Below, in pieces: positions 26,897-34,843 of a DNA stretch of 64,000 bases (positions within the stretch are counted from its first letter, which is position 1; every line of letters begins with the position of its first letter). Origin of the DNA: SHAN690 sp040221375 (GTDB taxonomy: Bacteria > Bacteroidota > Bacteroidia > Flavobacteriales_G > Salibacteraceae); NCBI GenBank assembly GCA_040221375.1, contig JAVKEP010000085.1, positions 75,726 through 139,725 on the forward strand, in the 5' to 3' direction. The position numbers and the translations under genes are program-made. The notes below the pieces were generated by a model. The model saw only the letters and a program-made list of their open reading frames with translations, did not search any database and was not told where the DNA came from.

Positions 26897-27925
26897 CTAC
26901 TCGAATAACGAGCTTTGTGGGCCTTTTGGAAGCTCCCTCCCAAGGTGCTCAAATGCTTCTGGAGTGGCAATCCGCCCACGAGGTGTTCGGTGCAGAAAAC
27001 CTTCCTGAATTAGAAATGGTTCGTACACCTCTTCAATGGTGCCTGCTTGCTCACCCACTGCGGTCGCGATGGTTGTGAGTCCCACCGGACCACCACGAAA
27101 CTTGTCGATGATCACAGAGAGGATCTTGTTGTCCATTTCGTCGAGGCCGTGGGTATCAACGCTGAGGGCTTCGAGCCCGAATGCAGCAATCTTAAAATCA
27201 ATGGAGCCATCTCCTTTGATTTGAGCAAAGTCTCTGATTCTTCTCAAAAGCGCGTTCGCAATCCGAGGAGTTCCCCGGCTTCGTCTCGCTATTTCCATTG
27301 CGGCCTTGTGGTCAATTTCGATGTTCAATATTCCCGCGCTTCTATCGACAATGGTACTGAGCAAATCGGCATTGTAGTACGACAGTCTACTGTTGATGCC
27401 AAAACGGGCTCGAAGAGGAGAGGTCAGCAAGCCTGATCGCGTTGTGGCTCCGATCAGCGTAAACGGCGCCAATTCAATCTTGACGCTTCGTGCGCTCGGA
27501 CCGCTGTCGATCATGATGTCAATCGTGTAATCCTCCATGGCTGAGTAGAGAAATTCTTCTACTACCGGACTCAGCCGATGGATCTCATCGATGAACAGCA
27601 CATCCTTCTCTTCTAAGTTTGTCAGCAATCCGGCTAAATCACCCGGTTTATCGAGTACAGGACCACTGGTGGTCTTGATCGAAACACCCAATTCATTTGC
27701 GATGATATTGGCCAAGGTTGTCTTTCCTAATCCGGGAGGTCCGTGGAGCAAAACATGATCCAGGGCTTCGTTACGTTGGGTGGCTGCTTGAACAAAGACG
27801 CGCAGGTTTTCGATGATGGCTTCTTGTCCATTGAAATCTTCGAACTGGTCTGGCCTCAAGACACGTTCAATCTCCTTGTCGGTAGCAGAAAGCTCAGAAG
27901 AATCCGGATCGAGGAAGTTGTTCAT
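26897..27925 (-). CDS. ruvB: Holliday junction helicase RuvB
   Basis: A 342-residue AAA+ motor driving branch migration with RuvA. Walker A is HGPPGLGKTTLANIIANELG, Walker B is VLFIDEIHRLSPVVEEFLYS, sensor 1 is IGATTRSGLLTSPLRARFG, and the C-terminal winged helix includes GFLHRTPRGRIATPEAFEHL. ATG at 27925 is preferred over an in-frame start 24 bp upstream, because a -7 promoter element (27931-27938) lies between them. It is the first gene of ruvB-queG. Confidence 0.96.
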   Translation of the reverse strand: MNNFLDPDSSELSATDKEIERVLRPDQFEDFNGQEAIIENLRVFVQAATQRNEALDHVLLHGPPGLGKTTLANIIANELGVSIKTTSGPVLDKPGDLAGLLTNLEEKDVLFIDEIHRLSPVVEEFLYSAMEDYTIDIMIDSGPSARSVKIELAPFTLIGATTRSGLLTSPLRARFGINSRLSYYNADLLSTIVDRSAGILNIEIDHKAAMEIARRSRGTPRIANALLRRIRDFAQIKGDGSIDFKIAAFGLEALSVDTHGLDEMDNKILSVIIDKFRGGPVGLTTIATAVGEQAGTIEEVYEPFLIQEGFLHRTPRGRIATPEAFEHLGRELPKGPQSSLFE

Positions 27926-27930
27926 CCCAG

Positions 27931-27938
27931 CAAAGGTA
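27931..27938 (-). promoter_or_regulatory. -7 promoter element of ruvB-queG, near-leaderless
   Basis: TACCTTTG on the minus strand matches TAnnTTTG and ends five nucleotides before the ruvB ATG, implying a leaderless or nearly leaderless mRNA. The coxA terminator lies about 30 bp upstream. Confidence 0.55.
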
Positions 27939-27965
27939 GCACGTGACACGACACATTTTGGGCAT

Positions 27966-27993
27966 AAAAAAACCCGCTTATTCAGCGGGTTTT
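27966..27993 (-). terminator. Rho-independent terminator of the act-cox operon
   Basis: An 8-bp stem (AACCCGCT at 27971-27978 with AGCGGGTT at 27984-27991, 5-nt loop) is followed on the minus strand by a run of seven T. It begins 19 bp after the coxA stop. It ends the respiratory operon and insulates the ruvB promoter. Confidence 0.9.
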
Positions 27994-28011
27994 AAACAAT
28001 ACTGCTAAACC

Positions 28012-29796
28012 TTAGTGTCCAGCTCCACCATCGAGCTCTCCTTCTTCCAAAGGAACAATTTGGGGAACAAAATCGTTCTCCTTACCCGGCTTGCTGTAGT
28101 CATACGCCCATCGGTGTACGGTAGGCAAAGCGCCTGGCCAGTTTCCGTGGATGTGCTCTACCGGTGTAGTCCACTCCAATGTGTTCGAGCCCCAAGGGTT
28201 TTGCGAAGCTTTTGGACCTCTGAACATGCTATAGAAGAAATTGAACATAAAGATGAACTGTGCCAAGGCACCCACAATCGCGAAGATTGAAATCAATTCG
28301 TTCAATCCGATGAACTCATCGAAAAGTGGGAATTCACTATTAGTGTAATACCTTCTAGGAACGCCGGCAAGTCCGATGAAATGCTGTGGGAAGAAGACTC
28401 CATAGGCACATACGAAGGTCACCCAGAAGTGGGCGTAACCCAACTTTCGATTCATCATTTTCCCGTACATTTTAGGGAACCAGTGGTACACACCCGCAAA
28501 CATCGCGAGCACTGCTGAGAGGCCCATAACAATGTGAAAGTGTGCAACCACAAAGTAGGTATCGTGCAGGTTTATATCCAGCGCGCTGTCCGCTAAGATG
28601 ATGCCCGTTACTCCACCCGATATAAAGGTCGAAACCATTCCAATGGAAAAGAGCATGGCAGGTGTAAACCTGATGTTGCCCTTCCACAAGGTGGTGATGT
28701 AATTAAAGGCCTTTACTGCCGATGGAATTGCAATCAAGAGGGTGGTAAACGTAAATACCGCTCCCAAGAATGGATTCATACCGGTGATGAACATGTGGTG
28801 GCCCCAAACGATGAACGAGAGGAAAGCAATGGCCAGGATGGAACCAATCATGGCTCGATATCCGAAAATCGGCTTACGCGCGTTGGTAGCGATAACTTCG
28901 GATGTGATTCCTAATGCAGGAAGCAAAACGATGTACACCTCTGGATGGCCGAGGAACCAAAACAAGTGCTCATATAGAATCGGACTTCCCCCGGTTTGTT
29001 CAAGCAATTCGCCCGCAACATGGATATCGCTTAAATAGAAACTCGTACCGAACATTCGGTCAAAAATCAGCAAGAGTGCAGCTGAGAAAAGAACTGGAAA
29101 CGAAAGAACCCCGATAACGGCTGTCACGAATAGAGCCCAGATGCTCAATGGAAGTCGCGTCATCGTCATTCCCTTTGTTCGCAAATTGATAACCGTCACC
29201 ACGTAGTTCAAACCGCCAAGTAACGATGAAACCACAAAGAGGGACATACTCACAAGCCACAGCGTCATTCCAATTCCCGAACCAGGCATGGCTTGGGGAA
29301 GAGCGCTCAATGGTGGGTATACCGTCCAACCTCCAGAAGCAGGCCCGGTCTCAACGAAGAGCGAAGTAACCATCACGATGCTCGAAGCGAGGAAGAACCA
29401 ATAAGAAAGCATATTGATAAATCCAGAGGCCATGTCACGCGCTCCGATTTGCAATGGAATGAGCAAATTAGCGAAGGTTCCGCTCAAGCCGCCGGTCAAC
29501 AGAAAGAAGACCATGATGGTACCGTGAATGGTAACGAGGGCTAGGTACATATTTGGATCAAGAATGCCATCAGGAGCCCATTTATCACCGAGGAAGAAGT
29601 TAAGAATCCAAAAGGATTCGCCTTGCCATCCGAGTTGCAGTCTGAAAAGCGATGACATGATCATACCGATAACGGCCATGATCATTCCTGTGATCAAGAA
29701 TTGCTTCGAGATCATTTTGTGGTCCATACTGAAGACGTACTTCGATATGAACGTTTCTTCGTGGTGATGATCGGTGTTATGTGCTGTTGTTGCCAT
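28012..29796 (-). CDS. coxA: Cytochrome c oxidase subunit I
   Basis: A 594-residue heme-copper oxidase core subunit with about 12 membrane helices. It reduces oxygen to water and pumps protons. Visible landmarks are the low-spin heme ligand region ALVTIHGTIMVFFLLTGG, the CuB site FWFLGHPEVYIVLLPALGI with the His-Tyr pair, VWGHHMFITGMNPFLGAVF, and the heme ligand pair in LHDTYFVVAHFHIVMGLSAV. GHPEVYI identifies an A-type oxidase. It is the last gene of actABCDEF-coxBA, two bases after coxB. No subunit III gene follows; a terminator does. Confidence 0.97.
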   Translation of the reverse strand: MATTAHNTDHHHEETFISKYVFSMDHKMISKQFLITGMIMAVIGMIMSSLFRLQLGWQGESFWILNFFLGDKWAPDGILDPNMYLALVTIHGTIMVFFLLTGGLSGTFANLLIPLQIGARDMASGFINMLSYWFFLASSIVMVTSLFVETGPASGGWTVYPPLSALPQAMPGSGIGMTLWLVSMSLFVVSSLLGGLNYVVTVINLRTKGMTMTRLPLSIWALFVTAVIGVLSFPVLFSAALLLIFDRMFGTSFYLSDIHVAGELLEQTGGSPILYEHLFWFLGHPEVYIVLLPALGITSEVIATNARKPIFGYRAMIGSILAIAFLSFIVWGHHMFITGMNPFLGAVFTFTTLLIAIPSAVKAFNYITTLWKGNIRFTPAMLFSIGMVSTFISGGVTGIILADSALDINLHDTYFVVAHFHIVMGLSAVLAMFAGVYHWFPKMYGKMMNRKLGYAHFWVTFVCAYGVFFPQHFIGLAGVPRRYYTNSEFPLFDEFIGLNELISIFAIVGALAQFIFMFNFFYSMFRGPKASQNPWGSNTLEWTTPVEHIHGNWPGALPTVHRWAYDYSKPGKENDFVPQIVPLEEGELDGGAGH

Positions 29797-29798
29797 AT

Positions 29799-31016
29799 TT
29801 ATTGTTGTTCGATCATTGAAATTTCGTTGCCTGTCAATTTTATTTCTTCAGCCATGCCCTCTTCTTCTGGCACGAGGGATTCGGCAAAAGTCTCTTGCTC
29901 GGTAATCCACTGTCGGTATACCTCCGGCTCTACAACCTTTATTACCATCTTCATGTTGTAGTGTGCAGCCCCACATATTTTATTGCACAGCAACAAGTAA
30001 TCAAAATCTGGATTGCCAGTTTTCTCGCGCATTTGCTCTGTAGTGAGTCGAGAAACAAAGTTCAACGTAGTGGTCATTCCTGGCACGCAGTTCATTTGCG
30101 CCCTGAAATGCGGCATGTAGGCGCTATGAATGACATCTCGGCTCCTGAAAATGAACTCAACGCTTTCGCCGACAGGCAGGTAAAACTCTGTTTTGACCAA
30201 GATGTCGTCGTCTCCAGCAACGAGGGCTGCCGCTTCTAAGCCTTCAAACGAGCTGACCCGTGCGAGCTGTCGCTCTCTCTTTCCAATGGTTTCGAGTAGT
30301 TCTGCTTCCTTGAGGCCTCCCTTCGGTGCCGCTTCAAGTTGTTCTTTCAAGGAGGCAATGTCATCAGAGAGTTCTTGTTGCATGGCAGAAAGCGAACCGT
30401 CCGTAATTACACCCAATGGATTCGTTCCAGAGATCATGTTGTAGTTCGAAGCTCCCAATACGGAATCGGCACCAGAGTAGCGGGCCGTCCAATCAAACTG
30501 CTTAGGGTAGAGCTCAATGGTCAACGAACCTTCCGGTGCATCATCAGTGATTTCCAACCAAGCCTTGAGGCCGTACACAATGATCACCGCCAAGAACACA
30601 GCGGGCACCGTCGTCCACAATAGCTCTAGCTTGTTGCTGTGGGTAAAGTAGGTTGCCTTTCGGTCGCTTGAGAACGTGTATTTATACGCGAAGTAGAATA
30701 AGAAGACATGTGTAATCACGAACACTAGCGTGATGATCAAGAAATTGAAATTCAGGAGGTCGTCGAGAACCAATCCGTGCTCGGAAGCTGATTCTGGCAA
30801 AAAGTGTGGCGCATAGCGCACGTACAACCATGCAAAAAATGCGAAGTACCCAAACATAAAGAGCAGCATCATTTTTCCTTGATACTTGTTCTCTCCATCC
30901 GTAGGGACATACGAATCACCTCCCTTCAGCTTAGCTGTTCCTTCAAACACCCTCATCAACTGCCAAACGGCTAGAGATGCGAGTACAATTGCGACTATGA
31001 TTAGAAACGTTACCAT
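29799..31016 (-). CDS. coxB: Cytochrome c oxidase subunit II
   Basis: A 405-residue membrane-anchored CuA subunit accepting electrons for CoxA. Several N-terminal hydrophobic segments are visible (VTFLIIVAIVLASLAVWQLM, MLLFMFGYFAFFAWLYVRYA, LNFNFLIITLVFVITHVFLF). The cupredoxin domain carries the CuA ligands in DVIHSAYMPHFRAQMN and LLLCNKICGAAHYNMKMVI. Between the strands lies an insertion of roughly 70 residues that looks like an amphipathic coiled coil (MQQELSDDIASLKEQLEAA and following). I believe similar insertions occur in other Flavobacteriia. There is no C-terminal heme domain, so electrons must come from a separate cytochrome or directly from alternative complex III. Confidence 0.95.
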   Translation of the reverse strand: MVTFLIIVAIVLASLAVWQLMRVFEGTAKLKGGDSYVPTDGENKYQGKMMLLFMFGYFAFFAWLYVRYAPHFLPESASEHGLVLDDLLNFNFLIITLVFVITHVFLFYFAYKYTFSSDRKATYFTHSNKLELLWTTVPAVFLAVIIVYGLKAWLEITDDAPEGSLTIELYPKQFDWTARYSGADSVLGASNYNMISGTNPLGVITDGSLSAMQQELSDDIASLKEQLEAAPKGGLKEAELLETIGKRERQLARVSSFEGLEAAALVAGDDDILVKTEFYLPVGESVEFIFRSRDVIHSAYMPHFRAQMNCVPGMTTTLNFVSRLTTEQMREKTGNPDFDYLLLCNKICGAAHYNMKMVIKVVEPEVYRQWITEQETFAESLVPEEEGMAEEIKLTGNEISMIEQQ

Positions 31017-31039
31017 GTTCTCTATACTAGCGTTAATAG

Positions 31040-32245
31040 TTAATTAATGTGGTGATGGAGACTTTCTTCGACCATTGGATGCCCTTTAGCGAGGAGAGCC
31101 CGCTTGGAAAGTGCATTCAAAACGATGTGCAAGAACAACCCGAGAAACCCGAGAAATGTTCCAATCTCTACCAATCCAATCGTTCCGTGCTGCTTCATCA
31201 CGCCTGGTGTAATAATCATGAATACATCCATCCAGTGTCCGAAGAAAATGATTACTCCAACGAATACCAAGAATCCCGCATTTCGCTTAGCGTCTTTAGA
31301 CATCAACAGCAACATTGGGAAGATGAAATTAATCAAGAACGTACCCCAAAATAGCCAGGTGTAGTCGTTGATTCTTGCTTGGAAATACATCACTTCTTCA
31401 GGAATGTCTGAATACCAATAGAGCATAAACTGACAGAAAAACAGGTACGTCCACAAAAAACTGATGGCAAATACCCACTTGCCCATGTCGTGCATGTGGC
31501 TGTCGTTGACGAACTCCATCAACCCTTTGCTCTTTAGGTAAACCACCAACAATGTCATCATCACCATACCGCTGATCCACATGCCAGAAAAGATGTACCA
31601 TCCGTAGATGGTTGAGAACCAGTGCGTATCAATGCTCATGACCCAGTCCCAACTTGCTGTCACCGATGTGTATCCAAAGATCACGAGGAAGATGGCCGCT
31701 AGTGTTTTGTTCTTGTTGTAGAACTTCTTCGGGTCGTCGAGTGGTGCGTCTTCCATCAATGATCGCTTTCGGAAAAGCATAGTAAACCAGGCATACACTC
31801 CCAAATAGGCAAGCGTACGAATCCACCAGAATGGAAGGTTTAAGTACGGTTCCTTGTGCGCGATGATCTCGTCGTAATGAGGAGAAGCAGGATCGTACAA
31901 TTCGTGATCCATCCAGTGGTACAGATGAAAGTCAAAGAGGTGCGCACTTGCCACAGCAAACACAACTAGCAAAGTAATCGCCCCGATGGGCATGTATGCC
32001 GCAACTGCCTCAAAAATGCGTTTCAGTACTGTAGGCCATCCAGATTCTGCCGCGTATTGCAGCGCGAGAAAGAATGTACCCGACAGACCCACTCCAAAAA
32101 AGAAGAAACCACTGATAAAGATGCTGGTCCACACCCTGTTTCCAGCGTGATCACCACCAAAGAAGCCCAAAATGATGGATAGTAAACCTATCGCCATCAA
32201 TATGAACGTGGTCCTCTTGGCTCTACCTTCAAATGCGTATTCCAT
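31040..32245 (-). CDS. actF: Alternative complex III subunit ActF
   Basis: A 401-residue integral membrane protein with about 10 helices, corresponding to the smaller NrfD-like membrane subunit (quinol:cytochrome c oxidoreductase membrane subunit 2). Typical stretches are LLSIILGFFGGDHAGNRVWT, PFWWIRTLAYLGVYAWFTML, SVTASWDWVMSIDTHWFSTI and WVFAISFLWTYLFFCQFMLY. In ACIII it pairs with ActC in the membrane. It lies 14 bp after actE and 23 bp before coxB, so the oxidase is encoded in the same transcript. Confidence 0.93.
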   Translation of the reverse strand: MEYAFEGRAKRTTFILMAIGLLSIILGFFGGDHAGNRVWTSIFISGFFFFGVGLSGTFFLALQYAAESGWPTVLKRIFEAVAAYMPIGAITLLVVFAVASAHLFDFHLYHWMDHELYDPASPHYDEIIAHKEPYLNLPFWWIRTLAYLGVYAWFTMLFRKRSLMEDAPLDDPKKFYNKNKTLAAIFLVIFGYTSVTASWDWVMSIDTHWFSTIYGWYIFSGMWISGMVMMTLLVVYLKSKGLMEFVNDSHMHDMGKWVFAISFLWTYLFFCQFMLYWYSDIPEEVMYFQARINDYTWLFWGTFLINFIFPMLLLMSKDAKRNAGFLVFVGVIIFFGHWMDVFMIITPGVMKQHGTIGLVEIGTFLGFLGLFLHIVLNALSKRALLAKGHPMVEESLHHHIN

Positions 32246-32259
32246 AGTCGTGATTTCGT

Positions 32260-32919
32260 TTAGTTGTTCATTGCTGTTTCGTCCGACATAGCCTCTGCCG
32301 CAGCAGGAGCTTCTTCATTTGTCTCCTCTGATCCTTCCGCGCCTTCTTCTCCTTCCGGATTTTGAAGCGTTTGCACGTACCGAATCACTTTCCAACGCTC
32401 TTCAACCGTCAATTGTGACGAGTGCGAACCCATCAGATTCTTTCCGTACGTAATGGAATGAAACATTTTGCCTTCTGGCAGCGTTTTCAAGGCCGCGCTG
32501 TTGTAAGCTGGGGGCGGTGGATGACCTCCTGCGGTAACCGTTGGGCCGTCTCCTGCTCCTTCCTTGCCGTGGCAGTGAAGGCAGTACTTTGTATAGATCT
32601 CTTTTCCGTCAGCGACTACGCCCTCATCAGTTCCAAACGGATTGACGAGGAGTGCTCCAGCCTTTTCGTATCCTTCGTTGGTATTGGGAATGCCGTAAGG
32701 CGTATATCCGCGTGGAATGGTTCCTTCGACCGGCTTGCGCGCCTCCATGCTGTCTGCATAATTGCTGTTACCGGAATAGGGCTCAAGAGCTGGCGTTCGA
32801 TACATATCAGGCATGTATTCGATTCCTGGGCTCTGCGGTGTATTGCCACATGACACGAAAAACAAAGCCATCGCGATCAGGGCAACATGTGTTAGCGAAT
32901 GTAGGTTCATCTTTTTCAT
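32260..32919 (-). CDS. actE: Alternative complex III monoheme cytochrome c subunit ActE
   Basis: A 219-residue lipoprotein (lipobox in ALIAMALFFVSCGNTPQSPG) with one heme c site, CLHCHGKEGAGDG, and the axial Met region YGKNLMGSHSSQLTVEERWK. In ACIII this subunit sits on the periplasmic side and hands electrons onward. The C-terminal tail is Glu- and Ala-rich low complexity. It starts two bases after actD. Confidence 0.94.
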   Translation of the reverse strand: MKKMNLHSLTHVALIAMALFFVSCGNTPQSPGIEYMPDMYRTPALEPYSGNSNYADSMEARKPVEGTIPRGYTPYGIPNTNEGYEKAGALLVNPFGTDEGVVADGKEIYTKYCLHCHGKEGAGDGPTVTAGGHPPPPAYNSAALKTLPEGKMFHSITYGKNLMGSHSSQLTVEERWKVIRYVQTLQNPEGEEGAEGSEETNEEAPAAAEAMSDETAMNN

Positions 32920-32921
32920 GC

Positions 32922-33446
32922 CTATTTTTCAAAGATTTCAACTGGGTTGGTCGCTTGCAATACGGTGCGAATCTCATCATCCGACATTCCCGCATTCTCC
33001 TCACGGTCGATTTCAATGGCGAAATGATCATCCGTCGTACGAGGATGCGGATTTCTCGCCTTCATTCCAGGCAAGGTCTTGTTTCTGATCAAATAAGTAA
33101 TCGCCATTCCATGTGCGGCGCACAAAACTGTAAACTCAAACGTGATTGGAATAAACGCCGGCAAGTTCTGATACAAGAAATTATTCGGCTTACCTCCAAT
33201 GTTCATCGGCCAATCTTGGATCATAAAGAACCACAGGCCAATCAATGCCAATGTCAAAGCTGTCATTCCGTAAAGGAAAGCGGTAATAGCTAACCTTGTC
33301 CACTTGATGCCCAATACGTTCTCCAAGCCATGGATCGGGAACGGAGAGTAAACATCTTTAATGCGAATGTTTTTAGATAGGATGCTCTTGGCACCATCTA
33401 CCATTACTTCGTCATCGTTGTAAAGTGCATAAATCGCCTTACTCAT
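32922..33446 (-). CDS. actD: Alternative complex III subunit ActD (DUF3341)
   Basis: A 174-residue protein with two membrane helices (LAITAFLYGMTALTLALIGL and ITFEFTVLCAAHGMAITYLI) and the DUF3341 pattern IYALYNDDEVMVDGAKSI and VYSPFPIHGLENVLGIKWTR. It is a peripheral-to-membrane accessory subunit of ACIII. I chose ATG at 33446, one base after the actC stop; an upstream in-frame start would overlap actC. Confidence 0.93.
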   Translation of the reverse strand: MSKAIYALYNDDEVMVDGAKSILSKNIRIKDVYSPFPIHGLENVLGIKWTRLAITAFLYGMTALTLALIGLWFFMIQDWPMNIGGKPNNFLYQNLPAFIPITFEFTVLCAAHGMAITYLIRNKTLPGMKARNPHPRTTDDHFAIEIDREENAGMSDDEIRTVLQATNPVEIFEK

Positions 33447-33447
33447 T

Positions 33448-34818
33448 TTAGTGTTGCTTTTTATAGTTCTCACCAGAAGACTTAAGGATTGACTTCAGTT
33501 CATTCAACGCCAACACTGGGAAGAATCGACTGAACAAGAGAAATAATGTAAAGAAAATTCCAATGGTGCCTAGGAAGATTCCGATATCCACAAACGTTGG
33601 GTGAAACATGCTCCAACTCGATGGAACATAGTCACGGTGCAAAGAAGTAACGATGATTACGAATCGCTCAAACCACATGCCCACGTTCACGAAGATCGAA
33701 AGGACAAAAGATGCGATTAAGCTCCTACGGATTTTTTTAAACCAGAAGAGTTGAGGAGTAATTACGTTGCATGTCATCATAGACCAATACGCCCACCAAT
33801 AAGGACCTGTGGCTCGATTCAAAAACGCATATCCTTCGTACTCCACGCCCGAATACCAAGAGATAAACAGCTCAGAGAGATAGGCTACGCCGACCATCGA
33901 ACCTGTGATCACGATTACGATGTTCATGTATTCAGCGTGCTGTACCGTGATGTAAGACTCCAAACTCAGCACCTTTCTCGCCATGAGAAGCAAGGTTTGA
34001 ACCATTGCAAATCCAGAGAAAATCGCTCCGGCGACGAAATAGGGTGGAAAGATCGTAGTGTGCCAACCCGGAATGACCGAAGTAGCAAAGTCCATAGATA
34101 CAATGGAGTGAACAGAGAACACAAGTGGAGTAGCAAGTCCAGCCAACACTAGAGAAACCTCCTCAAAACGAATCCACGCCTTGGCATTTCCTGTCCAACC
34201 GAAGCTCAAAACTCCGTAGGCCATTTTCGAAATCGGCTTCACCGCACGGTCACGAATGGTCGCGAAATCTGGAATCAATCCAATGTACCAGAATACCAAT
34301 GACACCGAGAAATAGGTAGAGATCGCAAAAACGTCCCAAAGCAATGGTGAGTTAAAGTTCACCCACAACGATCCAAACTGATTCGGAAGTGGAAATACCC
34401 AATACGCCATCCAGATTCGACCCATGTGAATGCCGGGAAACAATGCCGCCATGATTACGGCGAAAATCGTCATCGCTTCAGCAGATCGGTTGATGGCCAT
34501 TCTCCATTTCTGTCGGAACAATAAAAGAACCGCAGAGATCAAGGTACCTGCGTGACCAATACCCACCCACCAAACGAAGTTGGTGATATCCCATGCCCAG
34601 GCGACCGTGGTATTCAATCCCCACGTACCAATTCCTCGGCCAATGGTATAGAGTATACAACCTACACCCCAAAGGGCAACCATTACTGACAGGGAGAAAA
34701 CGATGTACCAATACTTATTGGCCTTGCCTTCTACCGGAGCACATACATCTTCGGTGATGTCGTGATAGCTCTTGTCACCTAAAATGAGTGGCTCTCTTAT
34801 CGCTGATTCTCTTTGCAT
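33448..34818 (-). CDS. actC: Alternative complex III NrfD-like subunit ActC
   Basis: A 456-residue polytopic membrane protein (about 10 helices) of the NrfD/PsrC family, the main quinol-binding subunit of ACIII. Characteristic stretches include FVWWVGIGHAGTLISAVLLL, IHMGRIWMAYWVFPLPNQFG, WPNF-like QFGSLWVNFNSPLLWDVFAI and GIFLGTIGIFFTLFLLFSRF. It starts 25 bp after actB and ends one base before the actD ATG. Confidence 0.95.
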   Translation of the reverse strand: MQRESAIREPLILGDKSYHDITEDVCAPVEGKANKYWYIVFSLSVMVALWGVGCILYTIGRGIGTWGLNTTVAWAWDITNFVWWVGIGHAGTLISAVLLLFRQKWRMAINRSAEAMTIFAVIMAALFPGIHMGRIWMAYWVFPLPNQFGSLWVNFNSPLLWDVFAISTYFSVSLVFWYIGLIPDFATIRDRAVKPISKMAYGVLSFGWTGNAKAWIRFEEVSLVLAGLATPLVFSVHSIVSMDFATSVIPGWHTTIFPPYFVAGAIFSGFAMVQTLLLMARKVLSLESYITVQHAEYMNIVIVITGSMVGVAYLSELFISWYSGVEYEGYAFLNRATGPYWWAYWSMMTCNVITPQLFWFKKIRRSLIASFVLSIFVNVGMWFERFVIIVTSLHRDYVPSSWSMFHPTFVDIGIFLGTIGIFFTLFLLFSRFFPVLALNELKSILKSSGENYKKQH

Positions 34819-34843
34819 AAGAACGTGTTAATTCAAATTAGCT

